Below, piece after piece: positions 46,549 through 56,382 of a stretch of DNA of 64,000 bases; the stretch's first letter is position 1; the number at the start of each line of letters is the position of its first letter. The position numbers and the translations under genes were made by a program. The notes under the pieces are model-generated. The model saw only the letters and a program-made list of their open reading frames with translations, did not search any database and was not told where the DNA came from. This stretch comes from Sodiomyces alkalinus F11 (lineage: Eukaryota > Ascomycota > Sordariomycetes > Glomerellales > Plectosphaerellaceae): assembly GCF_003711515.1 (NCBI RefSeq), contig NW_021167087.1:1856799-1920798 (forward strand). The letters run 5' to 3'.

Positions 46549-48141
46549 TTACTGCATACCAGCGACATCGGGAATAGCATCGTCGCTGTCCTGGGCACCC
46601 TCTCCCGATGCATTACCCTGATTAGTCGATGGTAAAATCATCGAATGGGTCTCGAAGTCGCGGTCCCGTGGCCTGAATGCGAATTCATCCTCATCAAAGT
46701 CCAGGAAGTCTTCCTTCTCCATCGACGACCGAGGGAGTTCCGATCTTTTCACCGATTTAACAAGGGTGATATCATCGACGACGTAGTGTTGACTCTGTTC
46801 CGCATGTCGGATTTTGCTAAATCGCATAAGACACCACCGCCAGTCCATTGTGCGTGTGTCAGTAGGGACTCCCGAGGCGATGTCTCGTTTCCACATAAGG
46901 TGGCGTTTGATTGTCATGCACAATTCGACATATATATCTATATGCTAAGGTTAGTAAACTCTTTGGAGTATTGGTTAAAGGCCGGAGATCCTAACTTACA
47001 GAGGCACCAGCGTCGGACTCTTATGTCACTTCCCGCGATGGTAATCCAGCCCCTACAAAAGACAAAAAGGACTTCGAATGTGTCGGGATTAAAGGACTTG
47101 TTCAGGAAATCTTGTAAATTCCTGATGTCCTTCTCTCTTCCGAACATGACAGGAGAGTCTCGCTCCAGCTTGAGGACGTGGGCCTGAACAATTAGTTTAA
47201 CGATGCCAGATGCATTGCCGATGAAGCTTACTTTGAGACTGTACATCGTGCGCGACTTCCATGTGTTGCAGTTCGTCTGGAAGCGTTTTCGAGCAAGGTC
47301 TCGAATCCATTCATTCTCAGGACCCTGGGAATTTCTGAGGTAGAGGCCCACGGTATTTCCCATCCAGGATTTATTGAGGGTGAGCAAGAACACCTTCCTT
47401 GTTGATTGCTCTAGTCCACGGAAAATAGGGCGCAGTTCTTCGGCCCAGTTAGTACTCTCCTTCGTAACATAATGCCGCCTGGCACGCTGGGGGGGGGTTC
47501 GGAGCGTTGGGTGGCTTGGTAAAAATCAGTATATTATAATCATATAAGAAGCATCGAGTAAAAGATATATGGATTTGGCTTACAATGTGTCGCTGAATGT
47601 AGCTCGTAAGCTCGTCCTCCCGGACAGGACCAAGCTTAGTCGTCGAATCATCTGGCTGAGACTCGGGAGCATCGTATCCATCAGGGTTTACATACTCCTC
47701 ATGATTGCCATCATCATGATTGCTATCCAGTATGTGCTCGTCATCTTCGTCGAAAAGATCTGGGTCGATAGGTGTTGTCTCTTGGTGAACTGTTTGAGAG
47801 GTGGAAGTAGAGTTGATTTGACTGTTTTCCAGTTGGTGAAGTCTTTGGGGGTTGATGCCACGTCTAGCCTGATTCTGGTTCTGGCTCTGTGTGGATCGTT
47901 GAGGAGGCCTTACCGGCTTCTGGACTCTATACTGCGGGTTGGGGTTGACGGAGGTCGTACGATGCTGTGGGCGCGATAATCCTATCGTCGTAGCTGCGAC
48001 AGACACCGGACAGACCCTGGACAGACCATGGACAGATGTACAGTCTGACAGATGGATAGATGGACAGAGTGTTGCTTCGACAATTGAAATTCCAGGGTCG
48101 TGTCCTTGAACTTCAAAGGGATTTTACCAACAGAGTGCCAT
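46549..48141 (-). CDS. Transposon-encoded protein of unknown family, divergent from the transposase
   Basis: Five exons: 48141..48128, 48016..47584, 47486..47232, 47183..47000, 46937..46549 (424 residues). The open frame at 48006 begins with GTG, so the start is placed on a 14-nt exon (ATG GCA CTC TGT TG) whose donor GTAAAA and acceptor GTCCAG restore the frame. The first ~145 residues are Gln/Asn/Pro-rich then acidic. A globular part follows: NWAEELRPIFRGLEQSTRKV, LLTLNKSWMGNTVGLYLR, EWIRDLARKRFQTNCNTWKS, GREKDIRNLQDFLNKSFNPD and EVLFVFCRGWITIAGS. The tail is acidic. The four main exons are strongly supported. By position it could be the TnpA-like DNA-binding partner of the transposase, but no DNA-binding motif is evident. 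Confidence 0.72.
48005..48075. promoter_or_regulatory. Phased GGACAGA cluster in the central divergent promoter
   Basis: GGACAGA occurs at 48008, 48019 and 48030 (11-bp steps, one helical turn) and again at 48062, with TGACAGATGG between. The same GACAGA word fills the subterminal zones of the transposon. The cluster overlaps the first intron of the leftward gene and lies 470-520 bp upstream of the transposase ATG. Confidence 0.55.
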
Positions 48142-48531
48142 GAAATAGAGAGATGGTGAAACGAGAAAATCAGAGATGGTGAAAAGGGAAAATCAGAGAT
48201 GGTGAAGATGAGGGAGGTTTGAGGTATTTACCCTACCTCCCGCTAATATAATGTATGGTAAGGTAAGGTACCTTAGATCGTGGAAGGAGTAACCGAAGGC
48301 GGGCAGGTATAACTTTAAAATAACGGGCGCGTGATTCATGATATCACGCGTTTTAGCTCCAGGTTCTATGTCGATTTTTTTTTGGGGGGGACGGCTTAGG
48401 TAAGGTCTATCAGGCGAGGTGGTGAACTTCCGAATACCCTATACGATATACCTTACCACGAAAAACTTCATGAGGTGCTTTACTGATTCTTCAGATAAGT
48501 GTAGTCTGCCTCTTTTTTTCTTTCTATTAAG
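48142..48531. promoter_or_regulatory. Bidirectional promoter region of the transposon
   Basis: 390 bases between the two divergent ATGs. It contains 2.7 tandem copies of a 23-nt unit (AGAGATGGTGAAACGAGAAAATC, 48149 to about 48212), a GGTAAGGTAAGGTACCTTA word at about 48255-48273, and a perfect inverted repeat CGCGTGAT / ATCACGCG with a 7-nt loop at 48328-48350. Confidence 0.5.
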
Positions 48532-51500
48532 ATGTATTCCTCTGGTGGGAGGAATATCTTGCCCCGGCGGCCGCCTCCTGGGGCAACACGACCACCTCGA
48601 TTTTCACCATATGCCCTTCAACTTCCCAGAGAAGAAGAACTTGTACCGCCGGGTCAAGATGCCTCTACTCGCCGCCAGCGTCGTCGTCAACAGCTCAGAG
48701 ATGCTCGTGCTATTAAGAATAGCGAGATCGTTGACTGGTTAAATAATGACGACTTCGGGGTAGCTGGGGATGTTACCGTTGAGCGCCCTGAGCCTGAGCC
48801 TGAGGTAGATATTCATATGGAATTGGTCCCGACACCAATGATCGTTCACCAGATCATGCCGATGCTAGTGAACTCCTGGGCGCTGATGCTCTCGACACTA
48901 TCGAAAGGATACTCGACCATGCAAGGGCTGGTGAAATCAACGAAGATCCGGAGTCTGATACGTCGTCAATATCAGGACAACATCTGCCCGAACAGCCCGA
49001 CGAGGAAACTCCTATCGCACCTGCGCCGGTTCTCGAGGACAACATTAACAATGAGTCGGAAGAGGAACTGGAAGAGCGATCTGCCTCAGCTACCCTTGAT
49101 TTTACGGAATCAACGACCCTGGATTTTACAGAATCAGTCACTCTCGATGCCTCAGAGTCACATACTGCAGAGAATTCCGCGCCCAGTTCACATTATCATT
49201 TACCAGTGGACACCACAGAGGAGGTTCGCCACACGCCATTGGATTTCACTATGTCTGTGACGGCTTTCAAGATGGCCTTGCTAGTCACAGACGCGAGTTT
49301 TTCACGATCCACCTGGACTGCCCTTGTCGAGATTTTACGGACGTCCCCCATTGAAGAACTTCGAGCTTTACCGAAGGAAAAGGACAGCCTTGTCAAGCAG
49401 CTCAAGTCCCAGATACCGTTATGCACCATTCGTAAAAAGGTTGTCACTCTCGATGCATCTAAACTACCGAACCGGGCTCTTCACGTCGAAGATTTACTTG
49501 CCTTTGACTTGAAGCATATGCTGGAGACAATGCTTAGTTCGTCAAGCATTCGCAAACTGACATATCAGGGTATGTTTTCTTTCCCTGCCTACCTTCCAGG
49601 TTATGGTATCAGGCTAATTAACCGACTTTTACTAAGGAATGGCTCGTTTTAACCCCTCAGGGAGAGAAATGTGGGATTCCAGGGTTTGGGGTGAATCACT
49701 TCGCACGACATCCGGTCAATTTCACCGATATACCGATAAAACGCCTATCTTCCCGTCTGACTTCGTGAAACACCGCTGCTACGACAAGCGCTGTTGTCCC
49801 GATAACGCCGCGCCTAGACATACTGGACGAGTTACCTGGGCAGGGTTGGACTATTCTGACGACGCGAGAAAACGAGGCACTGTTGGGGATCCTATCGTTT
49901 TCATCGAGCCGCTATTTACGCCCCAGACACTGCCCCCAGATAGCAGAGAAGCCTTTACGCAACTCCCTGCTTTTACGCCAAGCGCTGCGTTTCAGCGTGA
50001 AGTTATCCTCGGTGAAAAAATGGCGGTAAGGCTACCCGCCAGTACTGTCGTTGAAAGGGTCGAGCCTTTTCTTTTTTACGACTTTGATCCAAAGAGACCC
50101 GATACACACTCCCCTCCGCCGACCGCGTATAACGTGATCCGATATATCCTGGATGGAGACACTCGACAGTTTAGGGCTTTGATAATTTCAAACCCACACC
50201 GCGGTGAACTCGAGATTCAGACATACGGGCGCGACTGGTTTGTTAACCAGTTCGATGGTCAGCGTCAGCCAGTCCTATCACTGCCATGGAAGCTTTTCTG
50301 TGATGCGTTTGGGGTTTACCGAAATATGTACAGGTCAATCCTCGGCATCTACGGTCTTCCTGCATTCCTGCCGGATAGTATAGGCACCCGGCGTGCCCAC
50401 GTTTTACCAATCACACTCGTTCCTTTTGGCGCAGACCATGTCGAGGCCCTCCAGAGTTTAACGCAGCTAGGCCAGTTAGATCAGGGATGCCGTCTTACGA
50501 TCGCCGGAAAAGACCAGTTCGTGTGCGCCTTTCCCCTCTGCTTTCTCGGAGATATGGTTCAGCAACAGGAACTCTCTGGTTGCCTGTCATGGCGAGCATC
50601 AGTCCCTTGTCGTGAATGCCTTATTACGACAGCGCAACGATCAAACCTTGACTTCGATGTCATCAAGAATGGCCGGTTTTACCATCATATGCAACGTACT
50701 CGTAAGGAATCCGAGGTTATTCCTCAGGTCAAGGCAAGACGCGAAGCATTCAGAGCAGTGGGACTACGAGAGGAAGATGATTTACAGCGTGCAGTCGCCT
50801 TATGGACCCCAGCCCTTGATCCGTTTAGGACAAGGGTACCAGATGCAGCACACTCTGAATTAACAAGCCTGGTGAAAACAGTACATCGTATTCTCCTAGC
50901 CCATATTATCAGGTCGCAATACCACGAGGACTATTTACGATGGTTTCAACAGTTCCGACTCCCACCAGGGTATAAGCGTATTCAATCACCTCTTACACAC
51001 GCTGAATCTTGGCGGATTATGGAATGCAGCATGGCTTCTATTATTGTACCGGTGATACTACGACATTTTCTCTCGCCTCATCATATCCACCCAGATTTCA
51101 CCGCCGCTATTGTATCAGAAGCACCGAATTTCTTCCCTGACGCCTCTAATCCAGGATCTGCGTCTTCCATCGTCGTCAAGTGCTTCTGGAACATTGCCAA
51201 GTCTAACTTGCAGGTCTGCGGGCGACACCCCCCACCACTTACACGTACCGAGTTTCTGCGTGTTGTTATGTCTGGCCGCAAGTCTTTCCAACTGCTAGTA
51301 CAGGCTGCCGCGAAAAGCATCCGTTCACAAAATCCGAGAGGGAGGCAAAAGACACAGCAAGGTTAGTTGGTGAATCTTCTCTTATTTGACTACCAAATTA
51401 AATGCCGATACTAATATCTATTTACGATATTAGTTCAAATTCCCGACAACCTGACTCAAGCAAGCCAAATCACAACTGCGACCGGCTTCACGAACATAGG

Positions 51501-52611
51501 CTCAATAAATGGAGATACCCTGGATCCTGAGAAGTTGACCGGATCCAAGAAAGCGCTAGCCTATTACCGTATGAAGGGTTTACTAAACGTTCATGTCGGT
51601 TTACATCTTTGGGATATTTCCTATACATATGGGATGTGTCGCAATGCCTTTACTCTTCTGGGCGAGGATAAGCATCGGTATGTCGTACTAATGGAATTTG
51701 CCTGGGTAGCCCTGCTGTTTACTGCGCTGACATAAAATCTTCTATCGTCCAGGGAATATAAGAGGGATATCACCAAGACAAACCATCGAAACGCAGCTTC
51801 CACTCTAATTTTTCGCGAAAGAATCAGAAAAGCGATGCAATTCGGTCTCGCTGGTTCGTACGAGACTTCCTATCCCGATATTCACAACGCCTTTTGTCAT
51901 TTCCGTCGGGATTGTAAAACTCTGTCAATCAGAATTGAGAATCAGATGCAGGTCGGCTCGATCGAGGAGGATGCAGAATTAGAGCCTCTAGCCTGGGCTA
52001 TTAGAATCAAGGATGATCCAGAACATCGAAGGCCTAGACAGAGTCGACTTCTAAAACAGACAGCTATACAACAGCAGGATGATCCGCTTCTACGTGTTCT
52101 TCAACCGTCCAAGGAACCCGAGGATGGTGAATTTTACCAACTGCTTCAGAAAGCATACAGGGACGACTATAACATGACAAACATACCCGTCGTAAAAGGA
52201 GACACTCCACGATGGAGTGGCAGGATTGCTTTCACGAGAAGGTTCGCTTATTTTACCTTATTATATATTTCTCTGCAGGTTAACTAACTTATATTCTATC
52301 TTAGCAAGAATGAAGATATCTGTTTTAGCTGCGGCGACTTTGTTTGGACAGGAAGTCCTCGCCGCCTTGCCCGTATCGACGGTGTTTTCGGGCATAAAAT
52401 CTCCTCGTCCTACCGAATCTTCTTCGTGCTCACTTTCACCAACTCCAACACGACAGAACTACCTCCAGATGAAATCCTTGGATGCCCAGTCTATAAGTTA
52501 ACAGACTTCCGCCATATTGCTGGGCTTCCGGCCATTCACCCGGACCGTGAATGGATTGTGCCAAGGGAGGATAGGACGCTGCTAATCCGCCTTTTGATAT
52601 CTATATTGTAG
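48532..52611 (+). CDS. tnp2/CACTA-like DDE transposase
   Basis: Exons read as 48532..48804(?), 48954(?)..49569, 49637..51361, 51434..51677, 51753..52241, 52305..52611, about 1,217 residues. Catalytic-region landmarks: LPWKLFCDAFGVYRNMYRS (Asp at ~50302), then RRAHVLPITLVPFGAD, then FPLCFLGDMVQQQELSGC (Asp at ~50551) followed by SVPCREC (CxxC, ~50608), the pattern of Transposase_21 (xxDGxxPY..., NDFPAYxxLSG...CPxC). A Glu in HAESWRIMECSM is a candidate third acid. Upstream, SGREMWDSRVWGESLRTTSG and PIFPSDFVKHRCYDKRC, and downstream the C-terminal SYRIFFVLTFTN...GCPVYKLTDFRHIAGLPA block, recall large ascomycete transposon proteins. The first intron is uncertain because the frame must change somewhere between 48803 and 49260. 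Confidence 0.75.
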
Positions 52612-53214
52612 ACAGAGGGCAGTGCGGTAGTTTGCAGACTAGGAGTAAGAAACAGAGGACGGAATTTTAACCGTTTTACCACTACCTAATAAACGCCTTA
52701 TACCAGATCTCTATATAACCAGCTGGGTACCTTGCCTTGCATATTAATTCTGTTCTATCTTATGTGCTATTCTTGCCTGCAACGACCTTAATCTCACCGT
52801 GCCTTCACGAAGTTATGGCAGGAAGGAGCACCAATTAGGTACCCGTAAGAGCACCTTCCACATCGTGTATACGCGTGATCGATATTTTACTACACCTACT
52901 GTTGTTCTTTTACGGATTCTTTTCTCTCAACCTCTCCATCTTCCCATCCGTCAAGTTTCCGGGTCTCCCACCGCGTTCAAGATCCACGTTTTCACAGAAG
53001 AAGAGTAAGATATAGTTATATTTCACTACGGCCGTCACTGATTAGGATTCATTTAACCATCCTCTTTCTAGCACACCACATTCCTCTCCAAAGAGAAAGC
53101 CAATATCCAAAGCATCAAGGTTCAAACATCTGATCAATGTGAGTTGCTATCTCCCGTATATTAACCATCTTCGACGCAATATTTACGAAGGCTCTGATAT
53201 TAACTATAACCAGC
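52612..53214. other. Transposon spacer with probable 5' UTR intron
   Basis: No clear gene. A GTGAGT...ATAACCAG pair (53139 to ~53213) immediately before the next ATG looks like an intron in the leader of the small acidic gene. A 69-codon frame at 52799-53008 is weak. Confidence 0.45.
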
Positions 53215-53803
53215 ATGTCTTCAGCCGCAGAGAACAATGGAACAACCCATCACGATGAAGATGGAATGGTAAGAGTCCTTCTCCTGTACTGGTACTCTAT
53301 AAGGTATTATCTAACGAATAACTAAACAGGGAAACTCCCCTTCCATGGCCCAGAACGTTTTGGGTATCTCTGACGATGAGGATGATCTTATTCTCCTTGA
53401 CCGCGTCTTTGAAGCCATGAGACTTCACCATCGGGCCATTCACAAGGTCATTAATTGCATGAACCGCATGAATCAGGCTCTCGAGGACCATACCCGTGGC
53501 ATGAGTTCTAACAAAAATAACCTCAGGCTCTTCGCCGCCACAGTCCAGGCTATGGCTGAGGCTTTCGAGAAGACCGAGGAAGTTGTGCGTATGCGGGAGG
53601 ACCTCAGGGAAGATACTCGTCGTATAATGGGACTTGCGGGAATGCCTCTGCAGGACATCATTAACCATCCTGCCGCCACCAACCGTTCTGCGTTCACTAA
53701 CTCTCGTGGACAGACTGGCAGTGACGAGAATGAGGATGCCAACGCGGACATTACCATCCCGGACATTGAGGATGAGGATGACGAAAACAAGGAGAACCTG
53801 TAG
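53215..53803 (+). CDS. Small acidic helical protein of the transposon
   Basis: Two exons, 53215..53268 and 53330..53803 (175 residues); donor GTAAGA, acceptor AACAG. Exon 1 encodes MSSAAENNGTTHHDEDGM. The middle (ILLDRVFEAMRLHHRAIHKV, then MNRMNQALEDHTRGM and QAMAEAFEKTEEVVRMREDL) is strongly helical and probably forms a coiled coil. The C-terminus is acidic (DIEDEDDENKENL). It has no recognised family. Placed just after the transposase in the same direction, it may be an oligomerising partner or a cargo gene. Confidence 0.65.
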
Positions 53804-54536
53804 CCGGAGGTCTAAGGTAAGAGCTACCGGTATAGCTATTGTGAACTACGACGTGATAAGATAGCTACCTTACATACCACATGAATGTGCCAACAAGGGG
53901 ATTTTACAATTTTAATTCTAGTACTTATTTGCCGTGATGCGTCCTCTTCCAGTTATGGTAGTGGTGTAGAGTTGACGTCCAAATTCTATCACGTGACAAA
54001 CAAAACACGGTCACCCTTACCCCGCTCCAAGCGTGAAAAAACAACGCGTTATAGACCCGCCTAATCCTTTTCTGTAAACCACCACCCGCACTATCATCCT
54101 CCTCCATCAAACCATCACAACCAGAATCATCAACACTATCACTGGAAAGGCATAGACCTTGTCGATTATTACCTCTCTTCAGTCATACTACTGCTCTATG
54201 CCATTTACGATATATTTTCGTTGTACAGAATCACGAAGAATCTGCTGCCATTGTCTTGTTTCTTGGCGCCTTATGCAATCCGCCGTCGTCGGAAATGACC
54301 ATTTTTTGCATTCCTCCCATTTTTTGCATCTACTATTCTCTGCATACTAACCTGGAAGAATCTACTATCGTCTGGATGACAGGAACCCAGCCTCTCTTGC
54401 ATCATATCTTTTGCATATGCTATCTTTTTGCATATTATTTACCACATCTCGAGCCTGTTCACTAACCACGAGCTTCCTTCTAGATGCCTACATACCTTAT
54501 ACTATCTACTGGTGATGATCCCAACCTACCTTACTT
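53804..54536. other. Transposon spacer
   Basis: AT-rich, no gene supported. Contains a CACGTG hexamer near 53990 and TTTTGCAT repeats at 54301-54440 (TTTTTGCATTCCTCCCATTT and variants). Confidence 0.45.
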
Positions 54537-54891
54537 ATGCACCAAGCGATAGACAGCCATCAGTCATCATCTGTCCTGTGCTCTCTGACCAAATTCACTA
54601 ATCCTGATGCTAGGGCCTCCATAGTACCGAAGCGTGCCACACCATATAACGCTGCAGCGGTCGAATGCTCCTGGGTATGATATGAAGCCACTTCTGAGCC
54701 CGTGAAATGTAAATGTATAGTCGATGCATTCCGGTTCGCTGGCGTTGCGGTTCGACGACAGGAATTTATTGCCTCCAAGATTTCAGTATGGTATGTCAAG
54801 GGCTTTAACTTCTACTGCTCGTTTACTTACTAACCTCGGGGCGCATTACCTAGAAATTCAATTCTTCTATAACTGTCCGGGTAGGTGCTGA
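54537..54891 (+). CDS. Possible small spliced gene in the transposon
   Basis: Tentative three-exon model: 54537..54674, 54721..54790, 54854..54891 (81 residues). Both introns (46 and 63 nt) have GTATG donors and ATAG/CTAG acceptors, and the second has a TTACTAAC branch-like site. The joined frame reads through MHQAIDSHQSSSVLC, VPKRATPYNAAAVECSW, SMHSGSLALRFDDRN and YEIQFFYNCPG. Other joins in this area are also open: an exon-like frame runs from ~54854 to 55089 (SRVDFTVAVYAYYHLDSDF), and a third patch starts at the ATG at ~55253 (MDIDDSNIRHETKPVIY). The region may hold one longer gene or two overlapping transcripts. No family recognised. Confidence 0.3.
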
Positions 54892-55677
54892 AACTCCCAC
54901 GATGTTTTCCTGGAGGTTTGCTCACCGTTTTTACGACAACAGGAAGATCAATAATTCTACTTCGCGCGTCGATTTCACGGTTGCCGTCTATGCTTATTAT
55001 CATCTAGATTCCGATTTCCTGTCTTCTTTTCACTATAATCGTCCCTCGAACATCCTAATACTCATCCTCGAGGAGGCCTTGTCGTTCATCCAGGTATGTC
55101 AAACCCATACTAAATTTACCAACCGTGTACTAATTCAGTACACTCAGGATAATCAATCAGTTGTACCACCACACATTCCAGACAGGTAAGCATCGACCTG
55201 GATCTCTCCATCACTGCTAGACATTGCTAACATGCAAGGTATCACCAGATAAATGGATATCGATGACAGCAACATTCGCCACGAAACGAAACCCGTCATA
55301 TATACTGTGTACCTTCACGATCGAGACTCCCTGTACGTTGACGCGATTTTCCACTTCACTAAATCAACTATACTAATGCCGGGACCCTAGGTAGGTTCGA
55401 CTTGTTGACTTTACCTTATATTTAGGTAGGCAACGGTCGCCGTCTAGTCTTCTTCGAGCCACCTTCTGCATTTTGCCACCGACACAATCAGGATAACATG
55501 ATGCTTCCGATCGACAGGATCAGGACAACAAGATTGCTTTCGATCGACACGAGCATAACAACATGATGATTCCTATCGCTGTCAATTCAGGTAGGGTACA
55601 GCAACCTGGCGATAATAATCAGTGAACTGGCAACCTCAGGTTTGAAGCTGGGTGGGTGGTGCATCACCACTTATTTT
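54892..55677. other. Transposon region with exon-like patches
   Basis: Open patches at 54902-55089 and about 55253-55320, with intron-like pairs (GTATGT...TTCAG, GTAAGC...GCAAG), suggest transcription, but no continuous model could be built. Repeats of GATCGACA(G/C) with CATGATG occur at 55496-55565. Confidence 0.3.
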
Positions 55678-55815
55678 CACCAATGAGCATGTAGTATTGG
55701 ATCGCGTTTTTCCACCAATAGAAATCTTATTTTACTCACCAATCAAAAGCCCCAGTGTGTTTCGTATTTTCACCAATCAGAATTTATTAAGCAGAAAATT
55801 TGGACCAATCAGAAT
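55678..55815 (+). repeat. Array of CCAAT boxes in diverged ~33-bp repeats
   Basis: CCAAT at 55680, 55715, 55739, 55773 and 55805, with an inverted ATTGG at 55696. The shared core is TTTTCACCAATCAGAAT, repeated with steps of 24-35 bases. It is either a binding array for the CCAAT (HAP/AnCF-type) complex or a decaying tandem repeat at the right arm. Confidence 0.55.
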
Positions 55816-55879
55816 ATTATATCGTGTACCAGGTATACCGCCTGAGCCATATAATTTTGGACATCTTACTATCTCCGCC

Positions 55880-56354
55880 ATATGTCCAAGCTTAGTACAG
55901 CTGTCCTATCAAACATCTGTCGGGATGGACAGATGCCTAGGCGCCTGGTTATTTAGCAGCGTAGATTGCTGTTCACAACGATATCTGACTGACGTGGTCA
56001 ACTTTCACGATGGTCAGTTGGAGAGAGCAAAAGCTGACAGGGCTCATTATCTGTCCACGGGGCCACTCTGTCAGCTTATCCACTCTGTCAGGTTTATCAA
56101 GTGTCACTGATTAGACATCGTTACGTACCGGCCAAATGGCAGTGACTTAACCACCTGTCAAACGGAACAGTCTGATTATGCAGGTCAATGTGTTTCACTA
56201 AGCATATTACTAGAGCGCGTCACAATATCGCATTGAAATTATGTACACTTTTGTAAACTGTCCACTGCGACATATATCTACTTAGTCATGAAGTTCTAAG
56301 GATGACCACGCCGTAATCTGTCCACCCCTGTCATTCTATCGACACAATGGCCAT
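55880..56354. repeat. Right subterminal CTGTC repeat zone
   Basis: Words ATCTGTCGG, ATCTGTCCAC, CTCTGTCAGC, CTCTGTCAGG, CACCTGTCAAAC, ACTGTCCACTG, TCTGTCCACC and CCTGTCATTC, in opposite orientation to the GACAG words of the left arm. An open frame at 55652-56110 runs through this zone and is not considered coding. Confidence 0.65.
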
Positions 56355-56382
56355 GCTCTGTCCTACAAACCCCCAAACCCGG
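56355..56382 (-). repeat. Right terminal inverted repeat
   Basis: 28 bases, GCTCTGTCCTACAAA followed by CCCCCAAACCCGG, inverted copy of the left end with a 2-nt length difference inside. Confidence 0.88.

Larger units (their letters stand above)
43859..56382. mobile_element. Large tnp2/CACTA-like DNA transposon with several genes
   Basis: About 12.5 kb. The ends are inverted copies: left CCGGGTTTGGGGGTGTAGG then ACAGAGC (43859-43884), and the complement of the right end reads the same apart from two extra T within GGGGGTTTGTAGG (56355-56382). Subterminal zones carry GACAG words at the left and CTGTC words at the right. Inside are a DDE-type transposase (48532-52611) and at least three other genes on both strands. 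The base composition is more AT-rich than the flanking host genes. All transposase exons after the N-terminal region are open with good splice sites, so the copy looks young. No clear target-site duplication is visible: the bases outside are ...TTCCAAG on the left and GTAGG... on the right. Confidence 0.85.

Noticed and set aside
47449..48006. Start of the unknown transposon protein at 48006
   Set aside because: That codon is GTG; a spliced ATG exon at 48141 restores the frame with normal splice signals.
55652..56110. 152-codon frame at the right arm
   Set aside because: Runs through the CCAAT array and CTGTC repeats; composition follows the repeats rather than protein coding.
43859..56382. 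Starship-type giant element
   Set aside because: No tyrosine-recombinase (DUF3435) captain at either end; TIRs and a tnp2-like DDE protein indicate a cut-and-paste transposon instead.
43859..56382. LTR retrotransposon
   Set aside because: Ends are inverted rather than direct repeats, and no reverse transcriptase, integrase or gag motifs were found.
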